A DNA stretch of 19,792 nucleotides, taken from Alphaproteobacteria bacterium. Its GTDB lineage: Bacteria > Pseudomonadota > Alphaproteobacteria > UBA8366. Shown piece after piece: positions 15,153-19,792 of this stretch. Within the stretch, counting starts at the first letter, position 1. The number at the start of each line of letters is the position of its first letter. Where the stretch lies: assembly GCA_030743445.1 (NCBI GenBank), contig JASLSL010000171.1, positions 1 through 19,792 on the forward strand, read 5' to 3'. The translations under genes and the position numbers were made by a program. The notes beneath the pieces were generated by a model. That model saw nothing but the letters and a program-made list of their open reading frames with translations, was not told the origin of the DNA and made no database searches.

Positions 15153-15578
15153 TCAGCTCTCTTCGGTCTTGGCGTCGGCCGGACCGACGACTTCGCCGAC
15201 GACGTCGTCGTTGCCGCCGAGATCGCTCGTGTCCTCGGGCAGGCTTTCGTCCTCGGTGTCGTCCTCGGTGTCGTCGTCGACGTCTTCGAGGCCCTCGACC
15301 GCCTTGGCGTCATCGGCGACGCCCGCGGCCGCGGCCTTGCTCTCGGCGGGCGCGGCCTTGCTCTCGGCGGGCGCGGCCTTGCTCTCGGCGGGCGCGGCTT
15401 TGCTCTCGGCGGGCGCGGCTTTGCTCTCGGCCGCGGCGGCGCGCCGCCGGCTCTTCGGTTGCTCGGGCTCGACCTTGGTCTCGCATTTCGGGCACACCGG
15501 CGGCTTCTTTTTCAGGTCGTAGAACTTGGCCCCGCAATTGGCGCACAGGTGCTTGGTTCCCCATTCGGTTTTGGCCAC
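15153..15578 (-). CDS. TIGR02300/FYDLN-acid family zinc-ribbon protein
   Basis: A 141-aa protein of unknown function typical of alphaproteobacteria. The N-terminus MAKTEWGTKHLCANCGAKFY gives a four-cysteine zinc ribbon (Cys12, Cys15, Cys29, Cys32) with the family's FYDL motif at 19-22. The middle is a low-complexity Ala/Lys/Glu segment made of about five copies of ESKAAPA. The C-terminus is strongly acidic (many Asp/Glu), which gives the family its name. I chose GTG 15578 with GGAG seven bases upstream, because the family starts MAK-x-EWGTK; TTG 15584 is the alternative. It is divergent from aroA, and a TTGACT (15643-15638, minus strand) may be its -35 box. Confidence 0.93.
   Translation of the reverse strand: MAKTEWGTKHLCANCGAKFYDLKKKPPVCPKCETKVEPEQPKSRRRAAAAESKAAPAESKAAPAESKAAPAESKAAPAESKAAAAGVADDAKAVEGLEDVDDDTEDDTEDESLPEDTSDLGGNDDVVGEVVGPADAKTEES
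15336..15435. repeat. 21-base tandem repeat inside the TIGR02300 gene
   Basis: About 4.7 copies of a 21-base unit starting CTTGCTCTCGGCGGGCGCGG on the plus strand, at 15336, 15357, 15378, 15399 and 15420 (last partial). Units are nearly identical (C/T change in some), encoding ESKAAPA on the minus strand. Being a multiple of three, the array can change length without breaking the frame. Confidence 0.9.
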
Positions 15579-15723
15579 GGGCAATCTCCATCAGGCGGGC
15601 GAATTACGGCGTGCCGTTTGCCACGTTCGCCATCCTGAGTCAAAACCAATTTTTCGTGACCGCGCGTACGTGCTAGAGACTGCGCGGACGGCGCCACGGG
15701 CGCCAGCTCTCGAGGTTGGAATT

Positions 15724-17079
15724 TTGCGAGCCCTGACATCCCATCCCGCCGCCCCGCTTTCGGGCGCGGTCCGCCCTCCCGGCGACAAGTCGATCTCCCA
15801 CCGCGCGGTGATAATCGGCGCCCTCGCCGTCGGCGAGACGGTCGTCCGCGGCCTCTTGGAGGGCGAGGACGTGCGCCGCACCATCCAGGCGATGCGGGCC
15901 ATGGGGGTCGCGGCCGAACGCGTGGATGGCGACGAGAATGGTAACGAGTGGCGCATTCACGGGGTCGGGATCGGCGGGCTCGCGCCGCCCGAGGACGTGC
16001 TCGACTTGGGCAATTCCGGCACCGGGGCGCGGCTGTTGCTGGGCGTGCTCGCGGGCCATCCCATCACCGCGACCCTGACCGGCGATGCCTCGTTGCGCGC
16101 GCGGCCGATGGACCGGATCGCCGAGCCCCTGGTGATGGCCGGCGCCCGGATCGACGCGCGCCGGGGCTGCCGCCTGCCGCTGACCGTCATCGGCGCCGCC
16201 GAGCCGATGCCGATCGACTACCGGCTGCCGATGGCCTCGGCCCAAGTCAAATCGGCGGTGCTGTTGGCCGGGCTTTCCGCCCCCGGCGAGACCAGCGTCG
16301 TCGAGCCGGCGCCGACCCGAGACCACACCGAACGCATGCTCGTGCATTTCGGCGCCGACCTACGGGTCGAGGAAGAGCCTGACGGCGCGCGCCGGATCAC
16401 CCTGGTGGGCCAGCCCGAGCTCGCGCCCGCCGAGATCGACGTCCCGGCCGACATCAGCTCCGCCGCCTTCCCGCTGGTCGCCGCCTTGGTCGTGCCGGGC
16501 TCCGAGATCGACCTGCCCGGGGTCGGGATGAACCCGGGGCGCATCGGCCTGATTCAAACGCTCCGCGATATGGGCGCCGAGATCGAGACATCGGGCGAGC
16601 GCGAGGCCGCGGGCGAGCCGATCGCCGATCTCCGGGTCCGGGCGAGCGCGCTCCAGGGCATCGAGGTGCCGGCCGAGCGCGCGCCCCTGATGATCGACGA
16701 GTATCCGATCCTCGGCGTCGCCGCCGCTTCGGCCCGGGGACGGACGGTGATGCGCGGGCTCGGCGAGCTCAGGGTCAAGGAGAGCGACCGGCTCGCGGCC
16801 CTGGCCGAGGGCCTCGCCGCCTGCGGCGTCGGGGTCGAGGTCGAGGGCGACGATTTAATCGTCGAGGGCGCGGGCGGCCCACCGCCGGGCGGGGTCGCGG
16901 TCGCGACGACCATCGCGACCCGCCACGACCACCGCCTGCAGATGAGCTTCCTCGTGATGGGCGCGGCGGCGCAGCAGCCGGTCGCGATCGACCATGGCGG
17001 CGCCATCGCGACAAGCTTCCCGGGCTTCGTCGACTTGATGAACAACCTTGGCGCCAAAATAGATACGGAGGCCGCATGA
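15724..17079 (+). CDS. aroA: 3-phosphoshikimate 1-carboxyvinyltransferase (EPSP synthase, class II-like)
   Basis: Joins shikimate 3-phosphate and PEP in aromatic amino acid synthesis. The 451-aa product shows PPGDKSISHRA (18-28), GLLEGEDV, LGNSGTGARL (95-104), RPMDRI, MASAQVKSAVLLAGL, TRDHTERML, RAPLMIDEYPILGVAAA and LRVKESDR (349-356). These match class II enzymes such as CP4. At the position of CP4 Ala100 this protein has Gly99, as in glyphosate-sensitive enzymes. The start is uncertain: I chose TTG 15724 with GAGG eight bases before it, giving the usual short lead into SHPAAPLSG. The upstream frame to 15526 overlaps the divergent gene and has no family match. The stop overlaps the cmk start (ATGA). 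Confidence 0.95.
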   Translation: MRALTSHPAAPLSGAVRPPGDKSISHRAVIIGALAVGETVVRGLLEGEDVRRTIQAMRAMGVAAERVDGDENGNEWRIHGVGIGGLAPPEDVLDLGNSGTGARLLLGVLAGHPITATLTGDASLRARPMDRIAEPLVMAGARIDARRGCRLPLTVIGAAEPMPIDYRLPMASAQVKSAVLLAGLSAPGETSVVEPAPTRDHTERMLVHFGADLRVEEEPDGARRITLVGQPELAPAEIDVPADISSAAFPLVAALVVPGSEIDLPGVGMNPGRIGLIQTLRDMGAEIETSGEREAAGEPIADLRVRASALQGIEVPAERAPLMIDEYPILGVAAASARGRTVMRGLGELRVKESDRLAALAEGLAACGVGVEVEGDDLIVEGAGGPPPGGVAVATTIATRHDHRLQMSFLVMGAAAQQPVAIDHGGAIATSFPGFVDLMNNLGAKIDTEAA

Positions 17080-17705
17080 TCGTCGCGATCGACGGGCCGT
17101 CGGCCTCGGGCAAGGGCACGCTGGCGCGGCGGATCGCCGAGCATTTCGGCTATGCCCATCTCGACACCGGCAAGATCTATCGCGCGATCGGCCGCGCCGT
17201 GGTGCGGGCCGGCGGCGATCCGGCGGACCCGGCGGCGGCGCTGGAGGCAGCAACGGCGCTCGATCCCGCGAGCCTCGACGATCCGGCTCTCGGCGGCGAC
17301 GAGGCGGCCCGGGCGGCCTCGCAGGTCGCCCTGATGCAGCCGGTGCGCGACCAGGTTCTCGACTTTCAACGCCAGTTCGCCGAACGCCCGCCGGGGGGTG
17401 CCGAGGGCGCGGTATTGGACGGCCGCGACATCGGCACCGTGGTCTGTCCGGCGGCGCACGTGAAACTGTTCGTCACCGCCAGCGACGAGGTTCGCGCCGA
17501 GCGCCGCCATAAGGAGTTGCTAGAGCGCGGCGAAGCCCCTATATATGCGCGCGTTTTGCAGGAGATGCGGGAGCGCGACGCCCGCGATACCAAACGCGAT
17601 GTCGCGCCCTTGAGGCCGGCCGAGGACGCTTTCGTGCTGGATACCTCCGATCTCGATGCCGATGCGGCCTTCGCCGCCGCGCTGGAATTCATCGAGGCGC
17701 GCTGA
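17076..17705 (+). CDS. cmk: Cytidylate kinase
   Basis: Phosphorylates CMP and dCMP with ATP in the cytosol. The 209-aa product begins MIVAIDGPSASGKGT, with the P-loop at residues 7-15, then LDTGKIYRAIG (substrate-binding TGxxYR), LDGRDIGTVV with the Arg-Asp-Ile-Gly motif, and RDARDTKRD near the lid. Length is normal for the bacterial family. ATG 17076 overlaps the aroA stop by four bases, so the two are coupled. The aroA-cmk-rpsA order is common in proteobacteria. Confidence 0.97.
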   Translation: MIVAIDGPSASGKGTLARRIAEHFGYAHLDTGKIYRAIGRAVVRAGGDPADPAAALEAATALDPASLDDPALGGDEAARAASQVALMQPVRDQVLDFQRQFAERPPGGAEGAVLDGRDIGTVVCPAAHVKLFVTASDEVRAERRHKELLERGEAPIYARVLQEMRERDARDTKRDVAPLRPAEDAFVLDTSDLDADAAFAAALEFIEAR

Positions 17706-17843
17706 AGCTTGTGGAACCGAACCATCCCCGCCCTGCGCCCTCGATCTCGGTTGCGGACGGGATACCGGTATCAACCCAAGACCGCCGGAGACAACCGGCC
17801 GGCCCGAAATCAGAAATGAAGACCGAAAGGAAGACCCGAAAAC

Positions 17844-19792
17844 ATGTCAGCGGATGCACAGCCTGCCAAAGGTAGCGAAAGCAAGGAAAGTTTCGCCGAG
17901 ATGCTCGAAGAGTCGCTCGGCTCCCAGGGGAAAATAGTCGGCACCGTCGTCAACGGCACGATCATCGCGATCGAGAACGACTTCGCGCTGATCGACGTCG
18001 GCCTCAAATCCGAAGGCCGCGTTGCACTTCGCGAGTTCGCCATGGAGGGCGACGATCCCGAGCTCAAGGTCGGCGATACGGTCGAGGTGTTCCTCGAGCG
18101 GATGGAGAACAAGGCCGGCGAGGCCGTGCTATCGCGCGAGAAGGCGCGGCGCGAGGAAGCCTGGACCCAGCTCGAGAAGGCCTTCGAGGCCGGCGACCGG
18201 GTCAGCGGCTCGATCTTCGGCCGGGTCAAGGGCGGCTTCACCGTCGATTTGCAGGGCGCGGTCGCCTTTTTGCCGGGCAGCCAGGTCGACATCCGGCCGG
18301 TGCGCGACATCTCGCCGCTGATGGGCACCCCGCAACCGTTCCAGATTCTCAAGATGGACCGCAGCCGCGGCAACATCGTCGTCTCGCGCCGCGCCGTGCT
18401 GGAGGAAAGCCGCGCCGAGGAGCGCGACAAGCTGATCGCCGGCCTCGAGGAAGGCCAGGTGCTCGAGGGCGTGGTGAAGAATATCACCGACTACGGCGCG
18501 TTCGTTGATCTCGGCGGCGTCGACGGCCTTCTGCACGTCACCGACATCGCCTGGCGGCGCATCAACCATCCGACCGAGGCGCTACAGATCGGCGAGACCA
18601 TCAAGGTCCAGGTCATCCGCTTCAACCGCGAGACCCAGCGCATCAGCCTCGGCATGAAACAGCTCGAGGCCGATCCGTGGGACGGCGTCGAGGCGAAGTA
18701 CCCGGTCGGCACCAAGTTCACGGGCCGGGTCACCAACATCACCGACTACGGCGCCTTCGTCGAGCTCAAGCCCGGGATCGAGGGCCTGGTCCACGTCTCG
18801 GAGATGAGCTGGACCAAGAAGAACGTGCATCCGGGCAAGATCGTCTCCACGAGCCAGGAAGTCGAGGTCATGGTCCTCGACACCGACCCGCAGAAGCGGC
18901 GCATCTCGCTCGGCCTCAAGCAGTGCGAGGGCAACCCGTGGGACGCCTTCATGGAAGGCACGCCGGTCGGCGCCGAGCTCGAGGGCGAGATCAAGAACAT
19001 CACCGAGTTCGGCCTGTTCGTCGGCCTGCAGGGCGACATCGACGGCATGGTCCATATGTCGGACCTCGACTGGGTCCGCTCCGGCGAGGAAGCGATCGCC
19101 GACTACAAGAAGGGCGAGGTCGTCAAGGTCAAGGTGCTCGACATCGACGTCGAGAAGGAACGCATCAGCCTCGGCATCAAGCAGCTGACCGACGACCCGG
19201 TCGCCAAAGGCCTGACCAAGGTCAAGAAGGGCGACGTCGTCACCTGCACCGTCACCAAGGTCGTCAACAACGGCATCGAAGTTTCGGTCGAGGAGGGCAT
19301 GCACGGCTTCATCCGCAAGGCCGACCTGTCACGCGACCGCTCCGAACAGCGGCCCGACCGTTTCGCCGTCGGCGAGAAAGTCGACGCCAAGGTCGCCTCG
19401 GTCGACAAGGCCGGCCGCAAGGTCAATCTCTCGATCAAGGCGCGCGAGGTCGACGAGGAGAAGAAGGCGATGGCCGATTACGGCAGCTCGGACGCCGGCG
19501 CCTCGCTCGGCGATATCCTGGGGGCGGCGATCCGCTCGAAGCAGGAGATGGAAGAGCAGAAGAAGGACGATGCCGCGGCGCCCGAGGCGGTGTCGGAAGA
19601 GGCGCCCGAGGCGGAAGAACAACCGGCCGAGGAAGCGTCGCCCGAGCCGGACGCCGAAGCGGCCCCCGAGCCGGCCCCCGAGCCGGCCGAAGCGGTCGCG
19701 GAAGAAAAGGCCGATAAGAAACCCGCCAAGAAGGCCGCGGCGAAGAAGCCGGCCGCCAAGAAGCCGGCGGCCAAGAAGCCCGCGGCGAAGAA
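17844..19792 (+). CDS. rpsA: 30S ribosomal protein S1, truncated by window end
   Basis: 649 codons are visible and the frame is open at the right edge. S1 helps mRNAs bind the 30S subunit. Six S1/OB-fold repeats can be traced, beginning about residues 32, 118, 203, 288, 375 and 462; repeats three to five carry the typical KNITDYGAFVDL, TNITDYGAFVEL and KNITEFGLFVGL cores. The last repeat ends near residue 531. After it comes an acidic, Pro/Ala/Glu-rich segment (about 568-620) and then a Lys/Ala/Pro tail with repeated KKPAA units running off the end. Usual alphaproteobacterial S1 is about 560-570 aa, so the tail is an extension. ATG 17844 has AAGGA upstream. The 138-base gap from cmk holds no gene and is the likely leader region. 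Confidence 0.97.
   Translation, partial: MSADAQPAKGSESKESFAEMLEESLGSQGKIVGTVVNGTIIAIENDFALIDVGLKSEGRVALREFAMEGDDPELKVGDTVEVFLERMENKAGEAVLSREKARREEAWTQLEKAFEAGDRVSGSIFGRVKGGFTVDLQGAVAFLPGSQVDIRPVRDISPLMGTPQPFQILKMDRSRGNIVVSRRAVLEESRAEERDKLIAGLEEGQVLEGVVKNITDYGAFVDLGGVDGLLHVTDIAWRRINHPTEALQIGETIKVQVIRFNRETQRISLGMKQLEADPWDGVEAKYPVGTKFTGRVTNITDYGAFVELKPGIEGLVHVSEMSWTKKNVHPGKIVSTSQEVEVMVLDTDPQKRRISLGLKQCEGNPWDAFMEGTPVGAELEGEIKNITEFGLFVGLQGDIDGMVHMSDLDWVRSGEEAIADYKKGEVVKVKVLDIDVEKERISLGIKQLTDDPVAKGLTKVKKGDVVTCTVTKVVNNGIEVSVEEGMHGFIRKADLSRDRSEQRPDRFAVGEKVDAKVASVDKAGRKVNLSIKAREVDEEKKAMADYGSSDAGASLGDILGAAIRSKQEMEEQKKDDAAAPEAVSEEAPEAEEQPAEEASPEPDAEAAPEPAPEPAEAVAEEKADKKPAKKAAAKKPAAKKPAAKKPAAK

Overview
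The window is GC-rich, gene-dense DNA that most resembles an alphaproteobacterium, possibly Rhodospirillales-like. The evidence is the right-hand block: tRNA-Ala(GGC), a TIGR02300/FYDLN-acid zinc-ribbon protein, a class II-type aroA, cmk and rpsA. As I know it, this gene order is alphaproteobacterial core synteny. The taxonomic call is inference; no 16S rRNA or marker search was possible.

Left block (1-6404, all plus strand): an apparently complete coenzyme F420 module. It opens with the 3' end of a 6-phosphogluconolactonase gene (pgl) and an fgd gene for F420-dependent glucose-6-phosphate dehydrogenase that keeps every substrate-phosphate residue known from the M. tuberculosis enzyme. Next come cofE, cofD, cofC and an fbiC-type CofG-CofH fusion. 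Together they would make deazaflavin Fo (FbiC), activate a phospho-carboxylate with GTP (CofC), transfer it to Fo (CofD) and add glutamates (CofE). Fgd would then reduce the cofactor with glucose 6-phosphate, and Pgl would hydrolyse the lactone formed. The CofE is stand-alone: it lacks the C-terminal FMN-reductase domain of actinobacterial FbiB, so the side-chain chemistry is open. A 22-codon ORF with a good ribosome binding site overlaps the cofC start.

Middle block (6494-12766): probable F420 (or FMN) users and a small catabolic set. There are two luciferase-like (LLM) oxidoreductases of the same subfamily. One is on the minus strand, convergent with fbiC. The other follows a gene for a fused alpha-beta thiamine-diphosphate 2-oxoacid dehydrogenase E1, which has no E2/E3 partner here. 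An AMP-forming acyl-CoA ligase lies on the minus strand.

Junction zone (about 12767-14950): an orphan DppB/OppB-like permease flanked by low-coding sequence. This sequence holds a family of degenerate palindromes (arms near GTCCGCT/AGCGGAC), a C-terminal remnant of a probable REP-associated tyrosine transposase and a possible 47-aa lipoprotein. The same palindromes recur in the gaps before the E1 gene and between the convergent LLM and ligase genes. The zone ends at the 3' end of tRNA-Ala.

Right block (14953-19792): tRNA-Ala with a strong hairpin terminator and the TIGR02300 gene on the minus strand. Divergent from these are aroA-cmk (ATGA overlap) and rpsA, which runs off the window end in a long acidic then Lys/Ala/Pro-rich tail.
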